Below, in pieces: positions 30,662 through 41,107 of a stretch of 64,000 nucleotides of DNA. The position numbers and the translations under genes were made by a program. Position 1 is the stretch's first letter. The number at the start of each line of letters is the position of its first letter. This stretch comes from Variovorax paradoxus B4 (GTDB lineage Bacteria; Pseudomonadota; Gammaproteobacteria; Burkholderiales; Burkholderiaceae_C). Location: NCBI RefSeq assembly GCF_000463015.1, contig NC_022247.1, positions 2,418,001-2,482,000 of the forward strand, written 5' to 3'. The notes under the pieces are model-generated. The model saw nothing but the letters and a program-made list of their open reading frames with translations, made no database searches and had not been told where the DNA came from.

Positions 30662-31858
30662 TCAGATGACCTTGGCAATCGACGCGCAGACGTAGTCGAT
30701 GTTCTTGCTGTTGAGCGCGGCCACGCACATGCGGCCGGTGTCGGTGCCGTACACGCCGAACTCGTTGCGCAGGCGCACCATCTGGTCCTTGCTGAGGCCC
30801 GAGTAGCTGAACATGCCGATCTGCGTGGTGATGAAGCTCATGTCTTCCTTCACGCCGGCGGCCTTCAGGCCGTCGACCAGCTTCTGGCGCATGGCCTTGA
30901 TGCGCACGCGCATTTCGCCGAGTTCCTTTTCCCACAGGGCGCGCAGCTCGGGGTTGCCGAGCACCGCGGCCACCACGGCGCCGCCGTGGATCGGCGGGTT
31001 GCTGTAGTTGGTGCGGATCGCGATCTTGAGCTGCGACAGCACGCGGCCGGCTTCTTCCTTGTTCTCGCACAGCACCGAGAGGGCGCCCACGCGTTCGCCG
31101 TAGAGGCTGAAGCTCTTCGAGAACGAGGTCGAGACGAAGAAGGTCAGGCCCGCATCGACGAACTTGGCCACGGCGGCGCCGTCTTCCTTCAGGCCGTAGC
31201 CGAAGCCCTGGTAGGCCATGTCGAGGAAGGGCACCAGGCCCTTGGCCTTGACCGTGGCGACGACCTGGTCCCACTGCTCGGGCGTGATGTCGTAGCCGGT
31301 CGGGTTGTGGCAGCAGGCGTGCAGCACGACGACGGTGCCGGCGGGCGCCGCGTTGAGCGCGGCCAGCATGCCGTCGAAGTTGATGCCGCGCTTGGCGGCG
31401 TCGTAGTAGGGATAGCTTTCGACCTCGAAGCCCGCGTTGGTGAAGAGGGCGCGGTGGTTTTCCCAGCTCGGGTCGCTGATCAGCACCTTGGCCTGGGGGT
31501 TGAGCTTCTTGAGGAAATCGGCGCCGACCTTGAGGCCGCCGGTGCCGCCGATGGCCTGGATGGTGGCCACGCGGCCCGATTGCACGGGCTCGCTGTCGGC
31601 ACCGAAGACCAGTGCCTTGACCGCGTTGTCGTACGCCACGATGCCGTCGATCGGCAGGTAGCCGCGCGCGGTCGGTGCTTTCATCATGTTCTGTTCGGCG
31701 GCCTGAACGCACTGGAGCAGGGGCAGCTTGCCGTTGTCGTCGTAATAGACGCCGACGCCGAGGTTGACCTTGTTGGGGTTGGTATCGGCTGCAAACTGCT
31801 CGTTGAGGCCGAGGATCGGGTCGCGCGGTGCCATTTCGACCGCGGTGAACATAGACAT
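30662..31858 (-). CDS. Aromatic/aspartate aminotransferase (class I)
   Basis: A 398-aa PLP enzyme of the AspC/TyrB branch: [17 protein letters not shown] at the N-terminus, [11 protein letters not shown], the PLP lysine in [18 protein letters not shown], and the substrate carboxylate arginine in the C-terminal TGRMCVAAL. It exchanges amino groups between aspartate or aromatic amino acids and 2-oxoglutarate. The start at 31858 is supported by AAAGGA upstream. It is divergent from uvrB across an interval that contains a long inverted repeat. Confidence 0.9.
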   Translation of the reverse strand: MSMFTAVEMAPRDPILGLNEQFAADTNPNKVNLGVGVYYDDNGKLPLLQCVQAAEQNMMKAPTARGYLPIDGIVAYDNAVKALVFGADSEPVQSGRVATIQAIGGTGGLKVGADFLKKLNPQAKVLISDPSWENHRALFTNAGFEVESYPYYDAAKRGINFDGMLAALNAAPAGTVVVLHACCHNPTGYDITPEQWDQVVATVKAKGLVPFLDMAYQGFGYGLKEDGAAVAKFVDAGLTFFVSTSFSKSFSLYGERVGALSVLCENKEEAGRVLSQLKIAIRTNYSNPPIHGGAVVAAVLGNPELRALWEKELGEMRVRIKAMRQKLVDGLKAAGVKEDMSFITTQIGMFSYSGLSKDQMVRLRNEFGVYGTDTGRMCVAALNSKNIDYVCASIAKVI

Positions 31859-31889
31859 GGAAAGGTCCTTTGGGATGAAAGCTTCGCTG

Positions 31890-31920
31890 CAACCGGAGGA
31901 GGCTTTATCCTTTCCGGTTG
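31890..31920. promoter_or_regulatory. Long inverted repeat between aminotransferase and uvrB
   Basis: CAACCGGA-(15 nt)-TCCGGTTG is a perfect 8-bp inverted repeat whose spacer also has partly pairing GGA/TCC ends. It sits 32 bp upstream of the aminotransferase start and 43 bp before uvrB, placed to influence both. No regulator is known. Confidence 0.55.
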
Positions 31921-31963
31921 CCTTGAATTTTACCGGCGCGAGCGCCACCTGTCGGGAACAGCC

Positions 31964-34081
31964 ATGCCAGAGAACAACGAAGCCATAGCAGACCTGAAGA
32001 AACTGGACCCGATCGGTCCGGCAAAGCAGGGCGAATTCATCCAATATCCCGGTTCGCCTTTCGAACTTTTCCAGCCCTATCCGCCGGCCGGAGACCAGCC
32101 GAAGGCCATCGAAGGGCTGGTCGAGGGCGTGCTCGACGGCGAGGTGTTCCAGACGCTGCTGGGCGTCACGGGCTCCGGCAAGACCTTCACCATGGCCAAC
32201 GTGATCGCGCGGCTGGGCCGCCCGGCCATCGTCTTTGCGCCCAACAAGACCCTGGCGGCCCAGCTCTACAGCGAATTCCGCGAGTTCTTCCCGAAGAACG
32301 CCGTCGAGTACTTCGTGAGCTACTACGACTACTACCAGCCCGAGGCCTACGTGCCCCAGCGCGACCTGTTCATCGAGAAGGATTCCTCGATCAACGAGCA
32401 CATCGAGCAGATGCGGCTGTCGGCCACCAAGAGCGTGCTGGAGCGGCGCGACACGGTCATCGTGGCCACGGTGAGCGCCATCTACGGCATCGGCACGCCC
32501 GAGGACTACACGCAGATGCGTTTCATCATGCGGGTTGGGGACAAGATCGGCCAGCGCGACGTGATCGGCCGGCTGATCCGCATGCAGTACACCCGCAACG
32601 AGCAGGACTTTTCCCGCGGCACCTTCCGCGTGCGCGGCGACACCATCGACGTGTTTCCGGCCGAGCACAGCGAACTGGCCATCCGCATCGAGCTGTTCGA
32701 CGACGAGATCGAGACGCTGCAGCTGTTCGACCCGCTCACGGGCCGCATCCGTCAGAAGATCCCGCGCTTCACGGTGTACCCGTCGAGCCACTACGTGACG
32801 CCGCGCGACAAGGTGCTGAGCGCGGTCGAAACCATCAAGATCGAGCTGGCCGAGCGGCTCAAGGAATTCGTGTCGCAAGGCAAGCTGGTCGAGGCGCAGC
32901 GGCTGGAGCAGCGCACCCGCTTCGACCTCGAGATGCTGGCCGAGATCGGCCACTGCAAGGGCATCGAGAACTACACGCGGCACCTCTCGGGCGCCGCGCC
33001 GGGAGAGCCGCCGGCCACGCTGACCGACTACCTGCCGAAGGACGCGCTGATGTTCCTCGACGAGAGCCACCAGATGATCGGCCAGCTCGGCGGCATGTAC
33101 AACGGCGACCGGGCGCGCAAGACCACGCTGGTCGAGTACGGCTTCAGGCTGCCGAGCGCACTGGACAACCGGCCGCTCAAGCTGGAGGAGTTCGAGACGC
33201 GCATGCGCCAGTGCATCTTCGTTTCGGCCACGCCCGCGCAGTACGAGAAGGACCATGCCGGCAACGTGGTCGAGCAGCTGGTTCGGCCGACCGGCCTGAT
33301 CGATCCCGAGGTGGAGGTGCGCCCCGCGACCCACCAGGTGGACGACGTTCTGGGCGAGATCCGCATCCGCGTCGAGAAGAACGAACGCGTGCTGATCACC
33401 ACCCTGACCAAGCGCATGGCCGAGCAGCTGACCGACTACCTGGGCGACAACGGCGTGAAGGTGCGTTACCTGCACAGCGACGTCGACACGGTCGAGCGGG
33501 TGGAGATCCTGCGCGACCTGCGCCTGGGCAGCTTCGACGTGCTGGTGGGCATCAACCTGCTGCGCGAAGGCCTGGACATTCCCGAGGTGTCGCTGGTCGC
33601 CATCCTCGACGCCGACAAGGAGGGCTTCCTGCGCGCCGAGCGCTCGCTGATCCAGACCATCGGCCGCGCGGCCCGCAACCTGAACGGCAAGGCCATCCTG
33701 TACGCCGACCGGATGACCGAATCGATGAAGAAGGCCATCGGCGAGACCGAGCGCCGGCGCACCCGGCAGATTGCCCACAACGAGGCCCATGGCATCACCC
33801 CGCGCAGCATCGTCAAGCAGGTGCGCGACCTCATCGACGGCGTCTACAGCGAAAAGACGGGCAAGGAAATGGCCAAGCTCGACCTGGAACGCGCCAAGGT
33901 CGAGGACATGAGCGAAAAGGACATCGCCCGCGAGATCAAGCGGCTCGAAAAGCTCATGATGGAGCATGCCCGCAACCTCGAATTCGAGAAGGCGGCGCGG
34001 GTGCGCGACCAGCTGGCGCTGCTGCGGGAGCAGGCTTTTGGCGCCGCCGGCGGGGACAATATCGCGATCCTGCCGTCCTAG
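31964..34081 (+). CDS. uvrB: Excinuclease ABC subunit B
   Basis: A 705-aa helicase-like DNA repair protein. Walker A GVTGSGKT is near residue 60, the damage-probing beta-hairpin region reads [19 protein letters not shown]-like FLDESH follows, and the C-terminal UVR motif ([29 protein letters not shown]) binds UvrC. It verifies damage in nucleotide excision repair. The ATG at 31964 gives the family N-terminus and has a nearby GGAA. No canonical LexA box was found in the short upstream region. Confidence 0.97.
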   Translation: MPENNEAIADLKKLDPIGPAKQGEFIQYPGSPFELFQPYPPAGDQPKAIEGLVEGVLDGEVFQTLLGVTGSGKTFTMANVIARLGRPAIVFAPNKTLAAQLYSEFREFFPKNAVEYFVSYYDYYQPEAYVPQRDLFIEKDSSINEHIEQMRLSATKSVLERRDTVIVATVSAIYGIGTPEDYTQMRFIMRVGDKIGQRDVIGRLIRMQYTRNEQDFSRGTFRVRGDTIDVFPAEHSELAIRIELFDDEIETLQLFDPLTGRIRQKIPRFTVYPSSHYVTPRDKVLSAVETIKIELAERLKEFVSQGKLVEAQRLEQRTRFDLEMLAEIGHCKGIENYTRHLSGAAPGEPPATLTDYLPKDALMFLDESHQMIGQLGGMYNGDRARKTTLVEYGFRLPSALDNRPLKLEEFETRMRQCIFVSATPAQYEKDHAGNVVEQLVRPTGLIDPEVEVRPATHQVDDVLGEIRIRVEKNERVLITTLTKRMAEQLTDYLGDNGVKVRYLHSDVDTVERVEILRDLRLGSFDVLVGINLLREGLDIPEVSLVAILDADKEGFLRAERSLIQTIGRAARNLNGKAILYADRMTESMKKAIGETERRRTRQIAHNEAHGITPRSIVKQVRDLIDGVYSEKTGKEMAKLDLERAKVEDMSEKDIAREIKRLEKLMMEHARNLEFEKAARVRDQLALLREQAFGAAGGDNIAILPS

Positions 34082-34146
34082 GCCGGGGTTCCGGTTTCTT
34101 CAAGCCGTTTCCGCAGGGGTTTACCCGAGCAGACTCCAGGGCCTTC

Positions 34147-34155
34147 TGCTATACT
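34147..34155 (+). promoter_or_regulatory. Extended -10 promoter of iscR
   Basis: TGCTATACT matches an extended -10 element (TGnTATAAT-like). It lies about 160 bp upstream of iscR and overlaps the start of the IscR box, as expected for an autorepressed promoter. Confidence 0.6.
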
Positions 34156-34175
34156 TGACCGAAATACTCAACAAC
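34151..34175. promoter_or_regulatory. Type 1 IscR binding site
   Basis: ATACTTGACCGAAATACTCA, continuing ACAAC, matches the type 1 IscR motif (ATASYTGACYRWWWTAGTCRASTAT-like, from memory) in its key TTGAC and CTCAA half-sites. Holo-IscR bound here would repress the isc operon when Fe-S clusters are sufficient. Confidence 0.75.
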
Positions 34176-34315
34176 AAGAAAAAAGAACTTCGCGATGAAG
34201 AACCGATCCCACCGGCTGGTTCACCAGCGCCAGGGGTCGGGCAGGGCGGAGACGAAGTCACCGCGGCCTTGGGGCACGGTGTCATTTCAACGGTAAGCAC
34301 TTGAAGGAGCTTGCG

Positions 34316-34852
34316 ATGCGTCTCACTACCAAAGGCCGTTTTGCGGTCACAGCAATGATCGATCTGGCGCTGCGTCAGAACACCGGTCCGGTCACGCTGG
34401 CTGCGATCAGCCAGCGGCAGCAGATTTCATTGTCGTATCTCGAACAGCTGTTCGGCAAGCTGCGCCGCCACGAGCTGGTCGAGTCGACCCGCGGCCCCGG
34501 CGGCGGCTACAGCCTCGGCCGCAAGGCTGCGGATATCACCGTCGCAGACATCATTGTTTCCGTCGATGAGCCCATCGATGCCACGCAATGCGGCGGCAAG
34601 GAAAACTGCCTCGGCGAAGCCGGCCGCTGCATGACGCACGAGCTCTGGGCCTCGCTGAACCAGCGCATGGTCGAGTTCCTGGATTCCGTCACGCTGCAGA
34701 AGCTGGTCGACGACCAGATCGCCAAGGGCGTGCAGATCGAGAACAAGCCGGTCGTCAAGCGCGCCATTTCCGCGCAGCCGGTGGTCAAGCCGATTCGCGT
34801 GAACGCGCCGAATTCGGTGTTTGCCCTCGGCAACGCCTTCGCGAAGTCCTGA
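34316..34852 (+). CDS. iscR: Fe-S cluster-sensing regulator IscR
   Basis: A 178-aa Rrf2-family regulator. The winged HTH fills residues about 1-75 ([39 protein letters not shown]) and the 2Fe-2S ligands lie in [20 protein letters not shown] (three Cys and His). It measures Fe-S supply and represses its own operon. GGAG lies before the ATG at 34316; the in-frame ATG 15 nt upstream has no better site. The leader is unusually long (about 140 nt) and contains a 33-codon open frame. Confidence 0.95.
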   Translation: MRLTTKGRFAVTAMIDLALRQNTGPVTLAAISQRQQISLSYLEQLFGKLRRHELVESTRGPGGGYSLGRKAADITVADIIVSVDEPIDATQCGGKENCLGEAGRCMTHELWASLNQRMVEFLDSVTLQKLVDDQIAKGVQIENKPVVKRAISAQPVVKPIRVNAPNSVFALGNAFAKS

Positions 34853-34928
34853 AGCCGTGGAGCGCCTGCGGGCGCTGCCGCGAGAAGCCCAGATCAAAGA
34901 AACAACCCCACGCCAGCCCGAGCCAGCC

Positions 34929-36149
34929 ATGGACGTCACTCCTCATTTCCCGATCTATCTCGATTACGGCGCCACCACGCCGGTCGACCCGCGTGTGGTC
35001 GATGCCATGATCCCCTGGTTGCGCGAGCACTTCGGCAACCCGGCGTCGCGCAGCCATGCCTGGGGCTGGGAGGCTGAAGAGGCGGTCGAAAAGGCGCGCG
35101 GCCAGGTGGCTGAGCTGATCAATGCGGACCCCCGTGAAATCGTCTGGACGTCGGGTGCGACCGAATCGATCAATCTCGCGCTCAAGGGCGCAGCCCAGTT
35201 CTACAAGGGCAAGGGCAAGCACCTGATCACCCTGAAGACCGAGCACAAGGCCGTGCTCGACACCATGCGCGAACTCGAGCGCCAGGGCTTTGAAGTCACC
35301 TACCTCGACGTCGAGGAAAACGGCCTCGTCGACCTTGAGAAGTTCAAGGCCGCGATCCGCCCCGACACCATCCTGGCCAGCGTGCTGTTCGTGAACAACG
35401 AAATCGGTGTGATCCAGGACGTGGTCGCGATCGGCAATGTCTGCCGCGAAAAGGGCATCATCTTCCACGTCGACTCGGCCCAGGCCACCGGCAAGATCGA
35501 CATCGACATCACGAAGCTGCCCGTCGACCTGATGAGCCTCGCCTCGCACAAGACCTACGGCCCGAAGGGCATCGGCGCGCTGTACGTGCGCCGCAAGCCC
35601 CGCGTGCGGCTCGAGGCGCAGATGCACGGCGGCGGTCACGAGCGCGGCATGCGTTCGGGCACCTTGCCCACGCACCAGATCGTCGGCATGGGCGAGGCCT
35701 ACCGCATCGCCAAGCTCGAAATGAAGGACGACATCGCCCATGCGCGCCGCCTGCAGAAGCGTCTGCTCGACGGCCTGAAGGACGTCGAGCAGGTGTTCAT
35801 CAACGGCGACCTCGAACACCGTGTGCCGCACAACCTGAACATGAGCTTCAACTACGTCGAGGGCGAGTCGCTGATCATGGGCATCAAGGGCCTGGCGGTG
35901 TCGTCGGGCTCGGCCTGCACCTCGGCCAGCCTCGAGCCCAGCTACGTGCTGCGCGCCCTGGGCCGCAGCGACGAGCTGGCCCACAGCAGCCTGCGCATGA
36001 CCATCGGCCGTTTCACGACCGAGGAAGAAATCGACTACGCCATCTCGACCATCAAGCACAACGTCGCGAAGCTGCGCGAGCTGAGCCCGCTGTGGGAGAT
36101 GTTCCAGGACGGCGTCGACATCAGCACGATCCAGTGGTCGGCCCACTGA
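34929..36149 (+). CDS. iscS: Cysteine desulfurase IscS
   Basis: A 406-aa class V PLP aminotransferase-fold enzyme. PLP lysine K208 in [10 protein letters not shown] and catalytic C330 in [17 protein letters not shown] identify the IscS (group I) type. It donates persulfide sulfur to IscU and other acceptors. The start [18 protein letters not shown] is the standard one; a longer in-frame reading from within iscR is rejected. It lies 76 bp after iscR. Confidence 0.97.
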   Translation: MDVTPHFPIYLDYGATTPVDPRVVDAMIPWLREHFGNPASRSHAWGWEAEEAVEKARGQVAELINADPREIVWTSGATESINLALKGAAQFYKGKGKHLITLKTEHKAVLDTMRELERQGFEVTYLDVEENGLVDLEKFKAAIRPDTILASVLFVNNEIGVIQDVVAIGNVCREKGIIFHVDSAQATGKIDIDITKLPVDLMSLASHKTYGPKGIGALYVRRKPRVRLEAQMHGGGHERGMRSGTLPTHQIVGMGEAYRIAKLEMKDDIAHARRLQKRLLDGLKDVEQVFINGDLEHRVPHNLNMSFNYVEGESLIMGIKGLAVSSGSACTSASLEPSYVLRALGRSDELAHSSLRMTIGRFTTEEEIDYAISTIKHNVAKLRELSPLWEMFQDGVDISTIQWSAH

Positions 36150-36178
36150 CGCATTGAACAAAGTTTGAGAGGTACACC

Positions 36179-36598
36179 ATGGCATATTCATCCAAGGTCA
36201 TCGACCACTACGAAAATCCCCGCAACGTCGGCTCCTTCGAAAAGGGCGACGACTCGGTCGGCACCGGCATGGTCGGCGCGCCGGCCTGCGGCGACGTCAT
36301 GAAGCTGCAGATCAAGGTCAACCCCGAAACCGGCGTGATCGAAGACGCGCGCTTCAAGACCTATGGCTGCGGTTCGGCCATTGCCTCGTCCTCGCTCGTG
36401 ACCGAATGGGTCAAGGGCAAGACGCTCGACGAAGCCGCGGCACTCAAGAACGCGCAGATCGCCGAAGAACTGGCCCTGCCGCCCGTCAAGATCCACTGCT
36501 CGATCCTGGCCGAAGACGCCATCAAGGCCGCCGTGAGCGACTACAAGGCCAAGCACGGCGCCAAGGCGGCAGAAGCCGAGCCCTCGGCAGTCCACTGA
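36179..36598 (+). CDS. iscU: Fe-S scaffold protein IscU
   Basis: A 139-aa scaffold with the three ligand cysteines: C37 (GAPACGDVM), C63 region ([12 protein letters not shown]) and the C-terminal [10 protein letters not shown], where the LPPVK motif is the HscA recognition site. It assembles 2Fe-2S clusters from IscS sulfur. The C-terminal extension ([16 protein letters not shown]) is typical of betaproteobacterial members. Confidence 0.97.
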   Translation: MAYSSKVIDHYENPRNVGSFEKGDDSVGTGMVGAPACGDVMKLQIKVNPETGVIEDARFKTYGCGSAIASSSLVTEWVKGKTLDEAAALKNAQIAEELALPPVKIHCSILAEDAIKAAVSDYKAKHGAKAAEAEPSAVH

Positions 36599-36599
36599 C

Positions 36600-36923
36600 A
36601 TGGCCGTTACGCTGACCGAAGCCGCTGCGCGCCACGTCACCCGCTACCTCGGCAAACGGGGCAAGGGCGTGGGTGTGCGGCTGGGCGTGAAGACCACCGG
36701 CTGCTCCGGCCTGGCCTACAAGCTCGAGTACGTGGACGAATTCGCGCCTGAAGACGTGGTGTTCGAAGACCACGGCGTGAAGGTGCTGGTCGACCCCAAG
36801 AGCCTGGCCTACATCGACGGCACGCAGCTCGACTTCGTGCGCGAAGGCCTGAACGAGGGCTTCAAGTTCATCAATCCGAACGAGCGGGATCGCTGCGGTT
36901 GCGGAGAGAGTTTCCGCATCTGA
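36600..36923 (+). CDS. iscA: Fe-S carrier protein IscA
   Basis: A 107-aa A-type carrier with the three conserved cysteines: TGCSGLAY and the C-terminal CGCGESF. It transfers clusters from the scaffold to targets. It begins one base after the iscU stop. A strong intrinsic terminator follows it before hscB. Confidence 0.96.
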   Translation: MAVTLTEAAARHVTRYLGKRGKGVGVRLGVKTTGCSGLAYKLEYVDEFAPEDVVFEDHGVKVLVDPKSLAYIDGTQLDFVREGLNEGFKFINPNERDRCGCGESFRI

Positions 36924-36947
36924 TGCGCCGTCGCTGACAGCGACCAC

Positions 36948-36983
36948 AGCCGCCACCATGTCATGTGCTGGCGGCTTTTTTTT
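36948..36983 (+). terminator. Intrinsic terminator between iscA and hscB
   Basis: AGCCGCCA-(13 nt)-TGGCGGCT closes an 8-bp GC-rich stem directly followed by a run of eight T. The hscB ATG begins four bases after the T-run, so the element overlaps the hscB ribosome-binding region. It should split the cluster into iscRSUA and hscBA-fdx, or act as an attenuator. Confidence 0.85.
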
Positions 36984-36986
36984 GCC

Positions 36987-37505
36987 ATGAACCTGAACGA
37001 CACCGACTTTCAACTGTTCGCCGTCCCCGCGACCTTCGCGCAGGACCGCGCCGCGCTCGAAGCGCGGTGGAAGGAACTGCAGCGCGAGGCCCATCCCGAT
37101 CGCTTTGCCGCGCAGGGCGCCGCGGCGCAGCGCGTGGCCATGCAATGGTCGGTGCGCATCAACGAGGCCTACCAGCGGCTCAAGGATCCGATCCGGCGGG
37201 CCAGCTACATCTGCGAACTCAACGGTGCACCGCTGAACGCCGAGAACAACACCGCGATGCCGCCCGATTTCCTGATGCAGCAGATGGAATGGCGCGAGGC
37301 GCTCGACGATGCCGGCGACATCGCCGCGGTCGAGCAGCTGCAGGCCGAAGTCGAGGCCGGCCGTGCCCGCGCGCTCTCCTCGCTCGACTGGCTGATCGAC
37401 GAGAAGGGCGACTATCCGGCCGCCGCGCAGCAGGTGAGAGCCCTCATGTTCATTGAGCGCTTCGGACAGGACGTCGAAGCCAAATTCGATCAGTTGGGAC
37501 AATAG
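36987..37505 (+). CDS. hscB: Fe-S assembly co-chaperone HscB
   Basis: A 172-aa J-domain protein: DFQLFAVPATFAQDRAALEARWKELQREAHPDRF carries the HPD motif in an atypical J-domain, followed by the three-helix IscU-binding domain. It delivers IscU to HscA. The ATG at 36987 gives the normal MNLNDTDFQLF start but lies almost against the terminator T-run and has no clear Shine-Dalgarno; an in-frame ATG at 36963 inside the terminator loop would add MCWRLFFA. Confidence 0.94.
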   Translation: MNLNDTDFQLFAVPATFAQDRAALEARWKELQREAHPDRFAAQGAAAQRVAMQWSVRINEAYQRLKDPIRRASYICELNGAPLNAENNTAMPPDFLMQQMEWREALDDAGDIAAVEQLQAEVEAGRARALSSLDWLIDEKGDYPAAAQQVRALMFIERFGQDVEAKFDQLGQ

Positions 37506-37511
37506 TCCGTT

Positions 37512-39368
37512 ATGGCTCTTCTTCAAATTTCCGAACCCGGCCAGGCGCCCGACCCGCATCAGCGCCGCATTGCCGTGGGCATCGACCTCGGCACCACGCA
37601 TTCGCTGGTGGCCGCGGTGCGAAACGGCGTGGCCGAATGCCTGCCCGACGACCAGGGCCGCGTGATCCTGCCTTCCGCCGTGCGCTATCTCGACCGCGAG
37701 CGGCGCCAGATCGGTTTCGATGCGCTTGCCGCGCGTGCGCAGGACGCCGCGAACACCATCACCTCGGTCAAGCGGCTCATGGGCCGCGGACTGGCCGACA
37801 TCGCCAACCGCGAGTCGATGTCCTACCGCCTGGTGGACGAGGGCGGCATGGTCAAGGTGCAGACGGCCGCGGGCATCAAGTCGCCGGTGGAGATCAGCGC
37901 CGAGATCCTGGCCACCCTGCGCTACCGCGCCGAAGACACCTTCGACGACGAACTCTACGGCGCCGTCATCACCGTGCCGGCCTACTTCGACGAGGGCCAA
38001 CGCCAGGCCACCAAGGACGCCGCGCAGCTCGCCGGCCTCAACGTGCTGCGCCTGATCAGCGAGCCCACGGCCGCGGCCATCGCCTATGGCCTGGACAACG
38101 GGAGCGAAGGCGTCTACGCCGTCTACGACCTGGGCGGCGGCACCTTCGACATCTCGATCCTGCGGCTCACCCAGGGCGTGTTCGAGGTCATTGCCACGGG
38201 CGGCGACTCGGCCCTGGGCGGAGACGACTACGACCACGCGCTCGCCGATTTCGTGCTCGCGCAAACCGGTCTGCAAGTGGGCAGCGACGCCGACAAGGCC
38301 ACCGTGCTGGTGGCCGCCCGTGCGGCCAAGGAGGCGCTGACCGATGCCGACTCCGTGGCGTTCCAAGCCGAGATTGCCGATGGCACTGCCCGATTCGATC
38401 TGACGCGCGCGCATTTCGATGCCGCCACCCAACCGCTCACCGACCGCACGATCGCAGCGGTGCGCAAGGCGCTGCGCGACGCGAAGCTCAAGCCCGAGGA
38501 CCTGCAGGGCATCGTGCTGGTGGGCGGCTCCACCCGCATGCCGCAGATCCGCCGCGCCGTCGCCGAATTCTTCGGCCGCGAGCCGCTCGTCAACCTGAAC
38601 CCCGACGAAGTCGTGGCGCTCGGCGCCGCGATCCAGGCCAACCAGCTGGCCGGCAACAACGGCGCGGGCGATCTGCTGCTGCTCGACGTGATCCCGCTGT
38701 CGCTGGGCATCGAGACCATGGGCGGGCTGGTCGAGCGCATCGTGCCGCGCAACCAGACCATTCCCACCGCGATGGCGCAGGACTTCACGACCTACCAGGA
38801 CGGCCAGACCGCCCTCGCATTGCACGTGGTGCAGGGCGAACGCGACCTCGTGGCCGATTGCCGCAGCCTGGCGCGCTTCACGCTGCGCGGCATCCCGCCC
38901 ATGGCGGCGGGTGCGGCGCGCATCCGCGTGACCTTCACGGTCGATGCCGATGGCTTGCTGAGCGTCGGTGCCAAGGAGCAGGGCAGCGGCGTCGAGGCCA
39001 GCGTGACGGTCAAGCCTTCGTACGGGCTCTCGGACGACCAGATCGCGAGCATGCTGCAGGAGAGTTTTTCCACCGCGCAGCAGGACATGCAGGCGCGTGC
39101 ACTGGTGGAGGCGCGCGTGGATGCCGAGCGCATGCTGCTTGCCACGCAGAGCGCGCTCGATGCCGACGGCGATCTGCTGAGCGAAGAAGAGCGCGCAGTC
39201 ATCGATGCGTCGATGGCGAAGTTGCGCGAAGCCGCGAAAGGCAATGATGCCGCGGCCATCGAAGGCGCCACCAAGGCGCTGGCCAACGACACCGAGGCCT
39301 TCGCCGCCCAGCGCATGAACGCGGGCATTGCGCGCGCACTGTCGGGCCGCAAGCTCGAATCCCTCTGA
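37512..39368 (+). CDS. hscA: Fe-S assembly chaperone HscA
   Basis: A 618-aa Hsp70-class ATPase. The nucleotide-binding domain has [26 protein letters not shown] and [13 protein letters not shown]; the substrate-binding domain that recognises the IscU LPPVK loop follows. ATP hydrolysis drives cluster release from IscU. It starts 7 bp after hscB. Confidence 0.97.
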   Translation: MALLQISEPGQAPDPHQRRIAVGIDLGTTHSLVAAVRNGVAECLPDDQGRVILPSAVRYLDRERRQIGFDALAARAQDAANTITSVKRLMGRGLADIANRESMSYRLVDEGGMVKVQTAAGIKSPVEISAEILATLRYRAEDTFDDELYGAVITVPAYFDEGQRQATKDAAQLAGLNVLRLISEPTAAAIAYGLDNGSEGVYAVYDLGGGTFDISILRLTQGVFEVIATGGDSALGGDDYDHALADFVLAQTGLQVGSDADKATVLVAARAAKEALTDADSVAFQAEIADGTARFDLTRAHFDAATQPLTDRTIAAVRKALRDAKLKPEDLQGIVLVGGSTRMPQIRRAVAEFFGREPLVNLNPDEVVALGAAIQANQLAGNNGAGDLLLLDVIPLSLGIETMGGLVERIVPRNQTIPTAMAQDFTTYQDGQTALALHVVQGERDLVADCRSLARFTLRGIPPMAAGAARIRVTFTVDADGLLSVGAKEQGSGVEASVTVKPSYGLSDDQIASMLQESFSTAQQDMQARALVEARVDAERMLLATQSALDADGDLLSEEERAVIDASMAKLREAAKGNDAAAIEGATKALANDTEAFAAQRMNAGIARALSGRKLESL

Positions 39369-39375
39369 GAATCAC

Positions 39376-39714
39376 ATGCCCACCATCAAGATATTTCCGC
39401 ATCCCGAGTACTGCCCGCAGGGTGCAGAAATCACGGCGCCGGCCGGCACCTCGATCTGCGAGGCGCTGCTGGACAACCACATCAACATCGAGCACGCCTG
39501 CGAGATGAGTTGCGCCTGCACCACCTGCCACGTGATCGTGCGCCAGGGTTTCAATTCGCTGAACGAGGCCGAGGAGGGCGAGGAAGACCTGCTCGATCGC
39601 GCCTGGGGCCTTGAGCCACAATCCCGCCTCAGCTGCCAGGCGATCCTGGCGCAGGAAGATGTGACGATCGAGATTCCCAAGTACTCGATCAACCACGCCA
39701 AAGAGAATCATTGA
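39376..39714 (+). CDS. fdx: 2Fe-2S ferredoxin of the isc cluster
   Basis: A 112-aa adrenodoxin-type ferredoxin with the cluster motif CEMSCACTTCHVIV (three ligand cysteines) and the fourth ligand in RLSCQAIL. It supplies electrons for sulfur reduction in IscU cluster assembly. The ATG at 39376 (MPTIKIFPHPEY) is 8 nt after the hscA stop; an earlier in-frame start lies inside hscA. Confidence 0.96.
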   Translation: MPTIKIFPHPEYCPQGAEITAPAGTSICEALLDNHINIEHACEMSCACTTCHVIVRQGFNSLNEAEEGEEDLLDRAWGLEPQSRLSCQAILAQEDVTIEIPKYSINHAKENH

Positions 39715-39726
39715 AAGAGCCACCGT

Positions 39727-40434
39727 ATGTCGCGCCAGATCGTCCTCGATACCGAAACCACCGGCCTTTCCGCCGAGAACGGCGACCGCATCATCGAGCT
39801 CGGCTGCGTGGAGCTGTTCGCCCGCAAGCTCACCGGCAACGACCTGCACATCTACTTCAATCCCGAGCGCGAGAGCCATGAAGACGCACTCAAGGTGCAC
39901 GGCCTCACGACCGACTTCCTGCGCGACAAGCCGAAGTTCGGCACGCTGGCCAACGATATCGTCGAGTACCTGCGCGGCGCCGAGCTGATCATCCACAACG
40001 CGGCCTTCGACGTCGGCTTCCTCAACAAGGAGTTCGAGCTGGCCGGCCTGCCGCCGCTGCGCAGCTTCGTGGGCGAGGTGACCGACACGCTGGCCATGGC
40101 CAAGCAGGTCTACCCGGGCAAGCGCAATTCGCTCGACGCGCTGTGCGACCGCTTCGGCGTCGATCGCTCGAACCGCACCTTCCACGGCGCCAAGCTCGAC
40201 GCGCAGCTGCTGGCCGACGTGTACATCAACCTCACGCGCGGCCAGGATGCCTTGCTGATCGACGTGAGCTCGAACGAGCCGGCACAGGGCACCACGGTGG
40301 TGGCCATCGACCTGAGCCAGTTCGACCTGCCGGTGATCATGGCGGCCGAGCAGGAGCTTGCGGCGCACGAAGCGCTGTTGTCGCAGCTCGACAAATCCAG
40401 CAACGGACGCACGCTGTTTCGCCAAAACGGCTGA
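39727..40434 (+). CDS. dnaQ: DNA polymerase III epsilon subunit (proofreading exonuclease)
   Basis: A 235-aa DEDDh exonuclease. ExoI reads IVLDTETTGL (D8, E10), ExoII HNAAFDVGFLNKEF, ExoIII epsilon HGAKLDAQLLADVY with the catalytic His and Asp. The C-terminal tail would bind the alpha subunit. It lies 12 bp after fdx and 79 bp before tRNA-Val, and is probably transcribed with the hsc genes or from an internal promoter. Confidence 0.94.
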   Translation: MSRQIVLDTETTGLSAENGDRIIELGCVELFARKLTGNDLHIYFNPERESHEDALKVHGLTTDFLRDKPKFGTLANDIVEYLRGAELIIHNAAFDVGFLNKEFELAGLPPLRSFVGEVTDTLAMAKQVYPGKRNSLDALCDRFGVDRSNRTFHGAKLDAQLLADVYINLTRGQDALLIDVSSNEPAQGTTVVAIDLSQFDLPVIMAAEQELAAHEALLSQLDKSSNGRTLFRQNG

Positions 40435-40513
40435 AATCCTGTGGCATAATCGAAGGCTTCGCGCAACGCGATTAATTCCAAGGCACCGCACAGGTGGTGC
40501 CAAAGAGTTGAAA

Positions 40514-40588
40514 GGGCGGTTAGCTCAGGGGTAGAGCACAGCATTCACACTGCTGGGGTCGGAGGTTCGAAGCCTCCACCGCCCACCA
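40514..40588 (+). tRNA. tRNA-Val (anticodon CAC)
   Basis: Full cloverleaf: acceptor GGGCGGT/ACCGCCC, D-arm TAGCTCAGGGGTAGAGCA, anticodon stem CAGCA/TGCTG around the loop TTCACAC (CAC at positions 34-36), T-arm GGAGGTTCGAAGCCTCC, discriminator A and an encoded CCA. It is followed by a terminator and then a recombination scar, consistent with use of its 3' end as an integration site. Confidence 0.96.
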
Positions 40589-40599
40589 ACAGATCAGAC

Positions 40600-40635
40600 A
40601 AAGGCCGCTAGCTACATACAGCCAGCGGCCTTTTT
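40600..40635 (+). terminator. Intrinsic terminator after tRNA-Val
   Basis: GGCCGCT (40603-40609) pairs with AGCGGCC (40624-40630) and is followed by TTTTT. It ends transcription of dnaQ/tRNA-Val. Confidence 0.85.
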
Positions 40636-41100
40636 CATTGGGAAATCAGCGACTTACGAGACAGGGACGTATAAAGCGCTGCATTGACTGCCAGACCAAC
40701 GCGGGGGTACAACCGCGGGTACAGCAGGCGTTTTCTTTGCTTTTGGGGGTGTCGTACCCCCATTTCTCAGCGGAAGGCCGGCGTTCGTACCCCCACCAGC
40801 GACAAGATTCACGGCGTTAACGGACGTCTTCTGGTTCTTAAGAAGGCCTGTGAGCTTTTGCACGGCCGCAGCTTCGCAGATTTGTCAGAGACCGACCGCA
40901 AGCGGATCGCTGGCACGCGCGGCAGGGTTCGGAGCAAGGAAGGTGAGCTCGACTGGGGCTGGTTCGGCGCCATGGGCGCCAGCCCTTCGTTTGCCACGAC
41001 GGTTGTGGGCAGCGCCAAGGCACTGGCATCGGCCATGGCGGCTATCCCGGCGGAGGGCGGAGTCCAGTACGAGGACTACGAGCGTTTGGGTCAGTTTTCG
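40636..41100 (+). other. Scar after tRNA-Val with a truncated unrecognised coding fragment
   Basis: About 470 bp without an intact gene. From roughly 40800 one frame looks coding (KKACELLHGRSFADLSETDR; then DWGWFGAMGASPSFATTVVG; AIPAEGGVQYEDYE), with normal codon bias, but it has no clear start. Near 41100 it runs into the uppP remnant in the opposite orientation, so its 3' end is lost. I do not recognise the family. A repeated GTACCCCCA motif (three copies near 40755-40795) precedes it. It is most simply the debris of an element that integrated at the tRNA. Confidence 0.55.
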
Positions 41101-41107
41101 GCGGCAA

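Noticed and set aside
30617..31963. 449-codon upstream extension of uvrB
   Set aside because: It lies over the minus-strand aminotransferase, has the composition of a shadow frame, and UvrB begins normally at 31964.
31940..31965. CTGT-CGGGA-ACAG as a LexA box for uvrB
   Set aside because: The spacing between CTGT and ACAG is 5 nt, not the 8 nt of a LexA site.
40755..40800. Repeated GTACCCCCA as a CRISPR array or iteron origin
   Set aside because: Copies are too short, few and irregular, and no cas or rep gene is near.
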